Source of the DNA: Farysia itapuensis
Lineage: Eukaryota > Basidiomycota > Ustilaginomycetes > Ustilaginales > Ustilaginaceae
Length of the DNA: 64,000 nt
Direction of reading: 5' to 3'
Assembly: GCA_023212645.1 (NCBI GenBank)
Contig: JALBYC010000004.1
Location: 1 to 64,000 of the forward strand
The notes under the pieces are model-generated. The model searched no databases. It was not told the DNA's origin and was given only the letters and a program-made list of their open reading frames with translations. Positions 1-9,318 of the stretch are shown in pieces; position 1 is the stretch's first letter; every line of letters starts with the position of its first letter. Both the position numbers and the translations under genes were made by a program.

Positions 1-355
1 GCTGACTGGGGGGATCGACCACGAAGAAACCCGCTTCGGGGTTGTGACCATCCAGCGACTGCATGTAAACATACTCGGAATGTGTGCCGTGTGGAACGGA
101 CGAGAGAGAGTGGACCTCTAGAAGGTGCTGGCGCATCCCAGGGAACGAACGGGCGAGGAACGAGCAATGCTCACAGCGATATTCGTCCAGAATCGCAACA
201 TTCTTGAAGGGTGTAGCGGGTCGGTCTACGACAAAGGACTGAATACCAGACGGACGCCTGACGCACGGGAAAGTGTGTGGAGATTCGTCTGGCTTAGGGG
301 CGAATCGTCTGCGTATGCTAGTCCGAGGGCGATATCCGGCTTCATCTTTGGAAGG
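1..355 (-). CDS. Partial OrsD/DUF3505-like zinc-finger protein, runs off left edge
   Basis: One minus-strand frame is open from 355 to the window edge. It contains CEHC, then 12 residues, then H-x4-H (ending HLLEVH), a C2H2-type finger. This is followed by a stretch ending in YVYMQSL...GFFVVD. In the fungal OrsD/DUF3505 family a C2H2-like finger is followed by a segment of the type Q-x-hydrophobic leading into an aromatic-V/V strand, which is why I suggest that family. No start Met lies in the frame, and a TGA (356-358) closes it upstream, so an upstream exon or decay must be assumed. A second minus frame (226-519) is also open over part of this stretch, so the exact exon structure is unclear. 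The family assignment comes from motif layout only. Confidence 0.45.
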
Positions 356-461
356 TCAGCGGTGCGTTCAGAGCTTAGTCCCCAGTATTGATCTGCCTTG
401 GCCTCAGATCGACCAGTGGCTTCAAGTCCAAGAAGCTCGCCCAGCATTATGTGGTTCACTT

Positions 462-812
462 TCAGCTGCCAAGTTCCTTCGTTTGAGAGTCTGAGCGAGG
501 TGATGCAAGTCGTAGGCACTGTGCGCGCGTAGGTAATCGCTCTTGGAAGTCGTCAATTTGTCCAGGCGGCAGGTTGGCAGAGACTAATTCTCTTAAATTC
601 TCTTCGTCATGACCCCGGTCCTCCTTGATATACCGAAAGCCAGGCCAGTAGGCCAGCTGGGAGATCAAATCACGGACGGATCCCGGTGTCACTGCGCCAA
701 AATCTTCACCGAAGTCCTCAAACTTGATGTGTGCGCTAAGCAGCGTCACGGCCCGAAAGGAGGGGTGGAGTGTTGACGTGATACTGGCTGACACGGTGAG
801 AACATCCGTCAT
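462..812 (-). CDS. Hypothetical reading frame, unrecognised
   Basis: A 116-codon frame starts with ATG at 812. The product is soluble, of mixed composition, with no signal peptide or membrane segment and no family I recognise. It lies just upstream of, and on the same strand as, the OrsD-like frame, so it could be an earlier exon of that gene joined by splicing or could be chance. The middle part (LISQLAYWPGFRYI onward) has a protein-like composition, which is the only support for listing it. Confidence 0.22.
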   Translation of the reverse strand: MTDVLTVSASITSTLHPSFRAVTLLSAHIKFEDFGEDFGAVTPGSVRDLISQLAYWPGFRYIKEDRGHDEENLRELVSANLPPGQIDDFQERLPTRAQCLRLASPRSDSQTKELGS

Positions 813-1897
813 GCTTGAACATGACGGCTGCCTGAACTTGAAGCCTGACGTGCACGACGTTTACCGACGTACAGAGAACAGGTAGAGCTGCATACGTGCA
901 TGTGTTTTATCTACGAGGTGAACACAGCACGCATGCACTACTTAGTCGGCATGACCGAGCTCCGCTTTTTAGCCATCTTACGCTTAGCTGCGATTATCAT
1001 ACGGCACCTCGCCGTGTCAAGGTCCGCAACGACGTGCCAAGACTCTCGCTGGGCACACAAGCAGGCGGAACATCATCGCTCCATCTCATGTCCAGCATCT
1101 TGAGTCTGTGTTCGACCTCTTGACTACCGGTATCACTTCTTCGTGTATTCGTCTCTTCAATGACTTGCCGAACTCTGCTGGGCCATCTGATCGATCTGTG
1201 AGATGAATCGGTGAAGTGCAGTGCTGAGTCCGACTACCAACGGCCGCAGAGCTTGGACAAACCTCCTCCTTTCATTTCGCTCATGTAGGGTTGAGAGTCT
1301 TCCGTACAGTAGCGTAACTTAGTCTATCTGAGACCCCGAGCTTAATGTGACCTTTCGTCTATGATATAATGTTTGCCTAGTCCAAGGCATGTCATGTGCA
1401 CAGTCCTGATCCTCCTTGAGACCTCAGTCTTCTCCTTTCCTACCGATCCCTTCTTGCAGTGAGGACAAGTGAGGCTTGCTATGATGAGTGTCAAGGCAAT
1501 CCTTCGGCGAGGCGCTTAGCCGAGTTAAGGTGATTGCTATGACGACTTCAACTTCTCCACGAGGACCGGACTCAGCCATGGCTAAAGGTACTGCAGCCAG
1601 TCAGCTTAATTTCATCAGACTGCTTCGGGTTGGAAGTCCAGTCGATGGCTTAATTCGCAGCCAGGCTGAGTCAGGGTGGCAGTCAATCAATGTAGTCACT
1701 TGCTTATCTTTCGTGCACTGGCATCGCTTGGCGGGTGAACAAGAATCAAAGGGAGTGTTGCGTCCTCCCCCGTTTCTGTCTGCTCACCCTGCATCGGTTT
1801 TCCCTTGCTAATACTCATGCTAGAGGCTACTCTTTCCGACGTTGGTCCGCATGCGTCCTTAGCGACACAAGAGGTACACCTGAACCTCGTTACATGA
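813..1897. other. Stretch without a supportable gene
   Basis: Only short open frames occur on either strand and none has a recognisable motif. The right part probably holds decayed N-terminal sequence of the FunK1-type kinase that becomes readable from about 1898, but I could not align any kinase N-lobe motif here. Confidence 0.4.
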
Positions 1898-2956
1898 GGG
1901 ATTCGAAGTGCAAGAACGATTCTAGTCAAAGCAGAAGAATCTGGAGTGCCGGGCGTGGCACGCGCCGTAGCTTCTGCTGAGCTTACGAGCACGGCTCAAA
2001 TACGCGATGGGCTAGTTTTTGGTACACCCCACCAATTCCGAAAGCACGACACCATCAAAACTTCAACGTCGTCGACAGCCTCAAAGTCAGTAGAAAGGAA
2101 GAAACGCGGAACCTCGTTCAGAAATCTACTGCAACAAGTCTCTGAACGCAAAAAGCCAGGCTTTGAAGCAGAGGCGAGCACGGCATCGAACGAGCTTCCT
2201 TCAGCGTCTGGGTCAATTCCTGAAATGTCCACTTCAGCATCACCGGTGCCACAGCTATGGGACAACAAAGCCCTTACCTGCATTGTGATTTCTCCAATGG
2301 GCCGTGTGATTCGACATTGCCAGTCGCTCGGGGAGGTGTTGTTCGCGATGAGAGACGCGATTACCGCGCACAAGTGACTCTACAAGGCTGGCTTTCTCCA
2401 TCGCGACGTGTCGCCCAACAACCTGATCATCACTGACTATGGGAAACCAGAGCAGTGCCACGGTGTGCTCATCGATCTCGACTTAGCGAAAGAGCTGGTC
2501 AAAGGTCGTAGCGGTGCGCATCACCAAACCGGAACAAAACCGTTCATGGCAATTGACGTTTTGCGCCGGCAAGATCACACGTATCGTCGTGACTTAGAGT
2601 CATTTCTTTACGTTCTGCTGTGGCTGTGCGCTGTTCAAGCATGGCACAATGGTCTTGGAGACCCCTCGGGACCGCCGCCCAGGAACATGTTGGACAAGTG
2701 GAAGAACAGGTCTCTTGACGATGTCGCGGATGCAAAGGAAGGGCATATGTTCGAGAGTCTCTTCGAGCGCATCTTGAAGCAGTTTCCGTCTTCACTGACG
2801 GAGCTGAAGGAGCTCTGTCGCAAGTTCCGTCTGATATTGTTCGGCTCAACCTCGAGACTCAATCTACTCAATCCAGAAAGAGAAAATGAGCTCTACGTTC
2901 CCATCATAGAGGCTTTTAACGAAACAATCGGTCGGCTGTTCCCCACTACGGGCTAA
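1898..2956 (+). pseudogene. FunK1-type fungal protein kinase, interrupted by an in-frame TGA
   Basis: Two open stretches (about 1898-2374 and 2378-2956) lie in the same frame and are separated only by TGA at 2375-2377. Read through, they give the family's core: an LRDAI-x-GH-like helix (here AMRDAITAHK), the stop, LYKAGFLHRDVSPNN (catalytic loop with HRD), LIDLDLAK (the DFG-equivalent), GTKPFMAIDVL (activation segment), and YRRDLESFLYVLLWLC, a very typical FunK1 helix. No GT-AG intron could remove the stop. The frame is also closed upstream by TGA at 1895 and no N-lobe is visible, so this is most likely a decaying copy. FunK1 kinases are expanded in basidiomycetes; their substrates are unknown. 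Confidence 0.8.
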
Positions 2957-3199
2957 TGCAATAACATTCAGTCGAGCCACTTATTCGCTGCTGACTGTGA
3001 GTAGCTTTGTTGAGCCCATTGCAAATTGATTGAAGGAGCGATGGTCTGTCGCGACAGGATTTAGCTTCTTCCGCAGTTACGCACGCCTGCTCACTGTCAA
3101 TTGAGCTGGTGATCCAATCAGACTCGTCCTTCGTTGGGTTTCTGTTCAGCTGCGTTCCGACCGTCATTTAATCCTTAGTCATGCAGTCTACAGCTGCTC

Positions 3200-4711
3200 T
3201 TAGTCAATAGCAAGTTCTGCATCCACCTTTTCGAACGAGTTGAAAAAGTGTTTGAACAGCTCGATCTTGTAATCGACGTCTTTTGTTCCGCACGTTTCGC
3301 GGATCGAATGCATCGACAGCTGCGGATTGCCGAGATCCAGTGTCCGGATGCCCAATTTAGAAAGCATGGGTCCAATGGTCGAGCCACAAGGCATGTCGTT
3401 CTTGACGACAAAGGACTGCAGAGGAACTTGGGCGAGCTGAGCGATTCTGCGGACCAAGAAAGCCGTGGGACCAGTGGTCGCATAGCGTTGCTTGACATTG
3501 GTCTTGATGACGGGGCCATGGTTCAGCTTTGGTCGATGGTTCTCCTCGTAGAACGAAGGATAGTTAGGATGGAACCCATGAGCCATATCGGAAGAGAGAA
3601 GGAATGAGCGGGCGACGGCTTGCTCGTACAGGTTCGATGCTGCTGGCGAAGAGCTGGTAGAGATAGGTATGGATACGAGTCTCTGGATCAAAGAGGGAAG
3701 CATGTTGGACTCAGCACCATGAGTCGAAACAGAGCCAACCTCCTCATTGTCGAATAATGCAATGGCACGGATAGAAGACGAGCCAGCCAAAGCTTCCGGC
3801 TTTGACAGAGAGGCAATGAGCGCTTCAGTGGCGCAGAAGCACGACATCTGGTTGTCCAGGCGGGGCGAGTGGATGAACTCGTTGTCGATACCGCCAATGC
3901 TCGCTTGCTGCGTGTCGTAGAGACTTAGTTCAAAGTCTTGGATCTGCTCGACGGAAATGCCGAGCTCGGCGGCTAGTAGGTCGAGAAGGATAGAATGATG
4001 TTTGTCCGCCATTGTTGGACTGCCGACAGCCTGTGGTGTGGCCTTGGCAGCCTCAAGAGCTGCTTCAGCACGTTTGTTGAGCTGCTCGGTGGCGAGACCG
4101 AGGATAGGAATCGTGTTGTCCTCCTGGTTGAACTTGAATGCCTCGTTCACGGTCCGATTGAGATGAATTGCCAGCGATGGGATACGGAGGATAGGGCGCT
4201 TGATGTGGACCAGTTTGCCGGTGAAAGAGCTGTGCTTCGTCGAGTCAGAGACAATCACTCGCCCGGCGAGTCCGAGGTCCCTGTCGAACCACGATGCCCA
4301 AATGCCACCGCCGTAGGTTTCGACTCCACATTGCAGATAGCCCTCCTTGGTCTTCTTGGACACAGGCTTGATCTGAAAGTTGGGCGAGTCAGTGTGTGCA
4401 CCGACCACATGAACGCCGTTTCCCGGCTCGTACTTGGCGCCAACAGCGAATGCGACGATGGCCGATTGATTGCGGGTAAAGTAGTACTTGCCGCCCTGCT
4501 GAACCTTCTTGTCCCAGAGATCGTGCTCCTTGACACGCTGGAAGCCAGCAGCATCAAGCATTTGCGAGGACGTGGCTACCGCATGAAAGGGTGTTGGGCT
4601 GGCGTCTACGTACTTGAGAAATCTGCGCGCGGCGGCAATGTCGTCGTTCAGCAGCATGGTGCTAGCACTACCAGGAGGGCCTGCCGCTGTTGAAGGATGC
4701 ATGGCTGTCAT
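3200..4711 (-). CDS. Aspartyl aminopeptidase, M18 family (DNPEP/Ape4-like)
   Basis: Zinc metallopeptidase that removes N-terminal acidic residues from peptides in the cytosol or, in yeast, after delivery to the vacuole. Metal-ligand and catalytic motifs are in the expected order: GAHTDSPNF (His about residue 106), LDNQMS (Asp), FDNEEVGS (Glu pair), DMAHGFHPNY, and near the C-terminus MPCGSTIGPM and LGNPQLSMHSIRE (last metal His). The length of 503 residues fits the family (about 450-520). The frame stays open upstream to 4777, but that start would be TTG; the first ATG is at 4711 and a second lies at 4702. No convincing targeting signal remains with this start. The gene is followed by Csn2 on the same strand, 290 bp upstream of it. 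Confidence 0.93.
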   Translation of the reverse strand: MTAMHPSTAAGPPGSASTMLLNDDIAAARRFLKYVDASPTPFHAVATSSQMLDAAGFQRVKEHDLWDKKVQQGGKYYFTRNQSAIVAFAVGAKYEPGNGVHVVGAHTDSPNFQIKPVSKKTKEGYLQCGVETYGGGIWASWFDRDLGLAGRVIVSDSTKHSSFTGKLVHIKRPILRIPSLAIHLNRTVNEAFKFNQEDNTIPILGLATEQLNKRAEAALEAAKATPQAVGSPTMADKHHSILLDLLAAELGISVEQIQDFELSLYDTQQASIGGIDNEFIHSPRLDNQMSCFCATEALIASLSKPEALAGSSSIRAIALFDNEEVGSVSTHGAESNMLPSLIQRLVSIPISTSSSPAASNLYEQAVARSFLLSSDMAHGFHPNYPSFYEENHRPKLNHGPVIKTNVKQRYATTGPTAFLVRRIAQLAQVPLQSFVVKNDMPCGSTIGPMLSKLGIRTLDLGNPQLSMHSIRETCGTKDVDYKIELFKHFFNSFEKVDAELAID

Positions 4712-5001
4712 GCTACTTCTGAGTCGTCGTAGGCCAAAGGTAGATCCCAGCCGAGCTGATCGAGCGGTAACAGACAACAGTTTTGCAGATGGTACAAAAG
4801 GAAGGATGTCAAACGAGATGGTCCATGCTCACCAAAAGGCGCAAATGCGGAGGGCTGAGGGCCGAGCCCGAGAATTCAAGAATCACGAATGCGAGCATGC
4901 GAGATCGCGAGAAAACCGACACAATCGTGACCTAACAATGAAAGTATGCAAATTTGGACAGAGTATACGCTAGTACAAGTACACGAGATTGTTTGCTGTG
5001 T

Positions 5002-6456
5002 TCAGCGAATCATGGGTCCGACGCCGGGCATCAAGCCAGCCATGCCAATGCGCAGAGATGCTGTAGCACCTAGCCCGCCGAGTCCTGCTGAGCCGCTGCC
5101 AGCTCCAGAAGCATGCTTTGTGTCGATGGAGGCACTGACTTGATGTAGTCCAGAGCTCCATTTTTGCAAAGCTGCATACCTTGGCTTGCTCAGATCGCCA
5201 ACGCTACGATCGAGCTCGACAAACTGGCCTACCTGATCGATTCGCGCTTTGATTTTGTCGTCAGAGATGAGCGACATGAGCAGGTCTTCCACCTGCTCAA
5301 CCGTGATGTTGAGCTTTTGCGCCAGGTAGCCCAACTGAATACGTGAGTATGGCCTGATGGTGTCGATGATATATTGCGTGCGTAGCCCTCGCAAGACATC
5401 TTCGATGTAAGATTTGATGAATGCGTCATCCATGATGGTCCTCTTGTTCTCCCTTAGAATCCTTTCGGCTTCGTGCACTTCGCGGCGTTGGTATGCGCTG
5501 ACGAGGTTCGTCATGGCTACTATCTCGGGGTCATTTTTGTATGGTTTCGTCTCTTGCGAGTCAAAAGGATTGATGTCGCTTCCCATTAGCATGTGCGCAA
5601 GCACCAAGTACTTGAGAACTTGGATTCGCTGAGTGCTGCCTGCTTCATCATAGTTCAAAAACGCTTGGAAGAAGTCTACTTGTGCGGCTTCCCAGTTTCG
5701 TTCCGACATGTGCATTTTGCCGCCGCATTCTCGAATGACACCCATAATGCGTGGATGTGGTATGGCACTCTTGACTTGTAGCGTGGAGGTGTAGACCTCT
5801 TTGAGCTTTTTGAAGTTGCCGACTTCTCCGTACATTTGAATCTCCAAGGCAAAGATTTCGAGAAGGATTGTGCCCTTGGACTGATCGTCTGATCCATCGC
5901 GATCGGTGCAGTATGCGCGAAGCTCCTTGAGGGTCTTGGCAAGACGTCCCCATTCCTTTCTCGCGAGCCATATACGAGCAAGCTTGAGATCAGTTTTGAC
6001 GCTCAGCCGTTCATTCTTTGACTCTTCTAGCGCGGTCTTGGTAACATCGTAAAACGACTCCATTGTAGCAAGACCAACATCGCTGGCATTGGATACGTAG
6101 TCGAGGATGTTGTTGATCGACTTTTCTGAGTAGTTGCGAGTTACGGCACTTTTGGTGTACGACAGCAGCTCCGAATACGTTTCGAGGGCATCTGCATGTC
6201 TGCCGCGGTGAAAGTTGATCTTGGTCTGTTGCTTGAGCGCCTTGAATCCCCAATCGCCCTTCTCTTTCTCGGCTTGAACAACCTCCTTGAACTCTCGTAT
6301 CGCACCTTCTGGATCCGTATCTTTGAGGGTTTTGGCGTTGTAGTAACGATTTTCGACGCCTGCATTGGCATCGTCCACGTTCTCGTCGTCTTCTTCATAC
6401 TCGAAGTCGTAATCCTCATCGGCCGCGTCATCCATGATGAACTCCTCGTCCGACAT
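5002..6456 (-). CDS. CSN2: COP9 signalosome complex subunit 2
   Basis: Scaffold subunit of the COP9 signalosome, which removes Nedd8 from cullins and so controls SCF-type ubiquitin ligases. The start MSDEEFIMDD is chosen at 6456 because it opens the acidic N-terminus typical of Csn2 (EYEEDDENVDD); the frame continues upstream only as leader. Residues about 30-300 form TPR/HEAT-like helices (NRYYNAKTLKD, FHRGRHADALETYSELL), and a PCI/winged-helix module follows at about 330-440 (IIDTIRPYSRIQLGYLAQKL, IDQVGQFVEL). The length of 484 residues is normal. A glycine/serine-rich tail follows the PCI module. The gene is divergent from the acyltransferase gene, with 212 bp between the start codons. Confidence 0.95.
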   Translation of the reverse strand: MSDEEFIMDDAADEDYDFEYEEDDENVDDANAGVENRYYNAKTLKDTDPEGAIREFKEVVQAEKEKGDWGFKALKQQTKINFHRGRHADALETYSELLSYTKSAVTRNYSEKSINNILDYVSNASDVGLATMESFYDVTKTALEESKNERLSVKTDLKLARIWLARKEWGRLAKTLKELRAYCTDRDGSDDQSKGTILLEIFALEIQMYGEVGNFKKLKEVYTSTLQVKSAIPHPRIMGVIRECGGKMHMSERNWEAAQVDFFQAFLNYDEAGSTQRIQVLKYLVLAHMLMGSDINPFDSQETKPYKNDPEIVAMTNLVSAYQRREVHEAERILRENKRTIMDDAFIKSYIEDVLRGLRTQYIIDTIRPYSRIQLGYLAQKLNITVEQVEDLLMSLISDDKIKARIDQVGQFVELDRSVGDLSKPRYAALQKWSSGLHQVSASIDTKHASGAGSGSAGLGGLGATASLRIGMAGLMPGVGPMIR

Positions 6457-6668
6457 CTTGGCTGTGATGGGGAAGATGGGAACTGGGAAGTGACCTGTGC
6501 GTGTAAGGCACAAGGGCGATTCGCTCGATTCGCGACTCGCGACGAAATAGCGCGTGTGTTAGACTCCAATACCGCAACTTTAAACTTTTAAACTTTCACG
6601 TTTCCCCACACATTCACAATTCGTGACTGTCATTCTCCCCGCCGCTAAACGACCATCCCTCCTCAACG

Positions 6669-9203
6669 ATGAAGTCCGACAACAGCGACGACAAACAGCT
6701 CTCGGGCAACCGAGTCGAGGCTTCTCCGGCTCAAACGGACAGTCCCACAGGTAATCAGTCTTCGCCTCCAGCACAGTCGAGTCTGCAGTCTACAGACAGG
6801 GCAACCATGCATCTTTCCAAGCAGCTTGGCGATCTTGGATCTACGAGAAAGTCGGATAGGCACCTTGCAGACAGAGCTGGAATACTGACATCAGAGGAGC
6901 ACAAGCTTGGGGATCTGAATGTGGTGGCAGCTTACAAGGCTCATTTCAGAGAGTCTCCGTTCGAGTTCCTTCAGCAATTCGTTGCGTATGGTCAAGGAAC
7001 GGGATGGAGAGGGTATTCCAATTACATTGGTGCCCCAATCCTGTATTCAGGATGTTCTCAGGAGAGCATTCGTGCAGTACTCAACAGTGAACAGGTGCAG
7101 GAGCGCATAAGAACGCTGGCATCTTCTCGTGTCGAGCATCTCCTGCCAGAGCAGCCGCCTCTGTCTCCAACTGGGCCCACGAAGGCGCAAAAAAATCTCA
7201 CCATCTTTAAGGAGCGCAAGAAGCGCGAAATCGAGCAGCAGCTCAAGGAAGAGGCCCTCGCTATTCTCAAAGTCAGTGTAGCACGGATCGATTCCTTGCC
7301 CTTCCTCAAGTTTTTCGCGGCCACTGTGAACAATGTTCTTGCACGCATGTATCACCAAGGAATCCACATCAGTGTACCCCAAGTGCTCGAGCTTCGCCGT
7401 GTTGCCGCTTATGCCGCGGAACGAAAGCAAAGCATCCTCTTTCTCCCCTGTCACAAGTCACATATCGACTATCTCACCGTGTCCTGGCTCATGTTCCGAC
7501 TTGGAATCGCTCTCCCTCATATTATTGCCGGAGAGAATCTGGACATGCCGGTAGTGGGAAACGTGCTGCGTAAAGGTGGCGCATTCTTTATCCGAAGATC
7601 ATTTTCCGGCGATCAGCTATATCCCGCTGTCATCAAAGAGTACGTCGAACATCTGATGGCCAGTGGCAAGAACCTGGAATGCTTTATCGAAGGAACTCGC
7701 TCGAGAACAGGTAAGCTACTGCCGCCAAAGCTCGGGATTCTCAAATATGTCGTCGAGGGCTTGCTCGCTGGTCGCACTGAAGATGTCTGGATATGCCCTG
7801 TCAGTCTACAGTACGACTCGGTCATCGAGTCAGAGACATACGTCTCCGAGCTCCTTGGAAAGCCCAAAGAGGCCGAGTCGCTTCTCGGCTTGCTTTCTGG
7901 CAGCTCTTCTTTGCTCCAGCTTAAAATGGGCAGAATCGATATTCGATTCGACACACCTTGGTCGCTACAAGGCTTTATCAAAGAGCAAAAAAGCCGTCGA
8001 GCTGCTCCTGGCTACAAGGATGAAAAAGTTGAACTCGATCCCCAAAACAACGACGTCCACAAAGTCCTTTTGCTCAAGGCGTTAGGCTATCGCGTGTTGG
8101 CCGACATCAACAAGGTCTCGGTTGTCATGCCTGCCGCTCTGATTGGCACTGTCGTGCTGACTTTGCGAGGACGTGGCGTTTCACGCAGCGAACTGATTCG
8201 CAGAGTTGAATGGATTCGGTCTGCTATTGTCAGCAAAGGTTTCATGGTTGCCGACTTTGGCCACATGTCAACCGCAGAAGTGGTGGATCGAGCGCTCCAC
8301 ACCGTCATGAAAGGCCTCATATCAGAAGAAAAGGATGTGATGGAACCGACCTTTGTGCCGGTGAAACGATTCGAGCTAAGCTTTTACCGGAATCAGGTGA
8401 TCCACATCTTCGTCTCGGAATCACTGGCTTCCGCTGCCCTTTATACCAAAGTCAAGCAGGGCGGTACAGCTCCTATGCAGCGTATGACGCGCAAACAGCT
8501 GCTGAACGAATGTCTTTTCATTTCGTCGGTGCTGCGCAACGAATTCGTATTCGGTGTCGATTCACTCGAGGTCAACGTAGATCGAACGGTGGAAGGCATG
8601 GCCGCGGATGGCATCCTGGCTTTGCGAGATGATTTAGAGACGGAAGAGGGTGGCACAATCGAGCTCAGCACAAAGGAACGTGAAATTGGACGCGAAAACT
8701 TTGACAGCTTCCTCTTCCTCATCTGGCCCTTCATCGAGGGTTACTGGCTGGCAGCTGTTTCTCTTTTCTCCCTGATGCCTTCACAGACGATCGAAAAGGG
8801 ATACCCGGAAATCAACTTACCGTGGTTCTCGTCGAAAGAGTTTGAAAAGCATACACAGTTGCTCGGCAAAACATTATACGCCCAAGGCGAGCTGTCCTAC
8901 CTCGAGTCGATCAACGCTGCTACGCTATCTCAGGCCTTTACCCGAATGGAAGAAATGGGCATGATTCTGCGGAAAAAATCCAACGATCAGAAGGCGATCT
9001 CCATCATGGCGCTACACCCGCGTTTCTGGCCGTCTCAGTCATCGGAGCTGACCGACTACATTGACCATCTCTCGCAGTTCCGTCGTGAAGGAAAGGACCG
9101 CAGAGAAAAGAACGTCGGCAGCAGGATACAACGCTACACGTCGATGCACATTCCGTCAGTCATTGAAGAGTCTGCTGTAAAGCAAAGGCAGACACAGCTG
9201 TAG
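6669..9203 (+). CDS. PlsB/GNPAT-type glycerol-phosphate or dihydroxyacetone-phosphate acyltransferase
   Basis: Transfers an acyl group to the sn-1 position of glycerol-3-phosphate or dihydroxyacetone phosphate, the first step of glycerolipid or ether-lipid synthesis. All four family blocks are present: HKSHIDYL (H-x4-D, about residue 262), GGAFFIRRSF (about 302), FIEGTRSRTGK (about 338) and CPVSLQYD (about 377). The protein has 844 residues, close to bacterial PlsB and longer than animal GNPAT. The first 90 residues are polar and disordered; the C-terminal 400 residues are helical. It ends in TQL, which is not a canonical PTS1, so peroxisomal location, expected for DHAPAT, is not shown by the sequence. 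Yeast-type fungal GPATs (Gat1/Gat2) belong to a different group. Confidence 0.88.
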   Translation: MKSDNSDDKQLSGNRVEASPAQTDSPTGNQSSPPAQSSLQSTDRATMHLSKQLGDLGSTRKSDRHLADRAGILTSEEHKLGDLNVVAAYKAHFRESPFEFLQQFVAYGQGTGWRGYSNYIGAPILYSGCSQESIRAVLNSEQVQERIRTLASSRVEHLLPEQPPLSPTGPTKAQKNLTIFKERKKREIEQQLKEEALAILKVSVARIDSLPFLKFFAATVNNVLARMYHQGIHISVPQVLELRRVAAYAAERKQSILFLPCHKSHIDYLTVSWLMFRLGIALPHIIAGENLDMPVVGNVLRKGGAFFIRRSFSGDQLYPAVIKEYVEHLMASGKNLECFIEGTRSRTGKLLPPKLGILKYVVEGLLAGRTEDVWICPVSLQYDSVIESETYVSELLGKPKEAESLLGLLSGSSSLLQLKMGRIDIRFDTPWSLQGFIKEQKSRRAAPGYKDEKVELDPQNNDVHKVLLLKALGYRVLADINKVSVVMPAALIGTVVLTLRGRGVSRSELIRRVEWIRSAIVSKGFMVADFGHMSTAEVVDRALHTVMKGLISEEKDVMEPTFVPVKRFELSFYRNQVIHIFVSESLASAALYTKVKQGGTAPMQRMTRKQLLNECLFISSVLRNEFVFGVDSLEVNVDRTVEGMAADGILALRDDLETEEGGTIELSTKEREIGRENFDSFLFLIWPFIEGYWLAAVSLFSLMPSQTIEKGYPEINLPWFSSKEFEKHTQLLGKTLYAQGELSYLESINAATLSQAFTRMEEMGMILRKKSNDQKAISIMALHPRFWPSQSSELTDYIDHLSQFRREGKDRREKNVGSRIQRYTSMHIPSVIEESAVKQRQTQL

Positions 9204-9318
9204 AGACCGTGTCTCCCGCACTTATATTCACTATCCCCCATTTCGAAATATACCTCGGACTAACGGCGTGTGTGGCATTGAGTCGAATTATACAAGGATT
9301 GCGTGATGGTTATACTTC

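Noticed and set aside
4712..4777. N-terminal extension of the M18 aminopeptidase resembling a presequence
   Set aside because: It would start with TTG; no ATG lies in frame upstream of 4711, so it is probably leader.
9203..9290. Stop-codon read-through to a hidden peroxisomal signal after the acyltransferase
   Set aside because: Smut fungi are known to use such read-through, but the extension to the next stop does not end in a PTS1, and the stop lacks the TGA CTA context. Other stops in the window were checked the same way without success.
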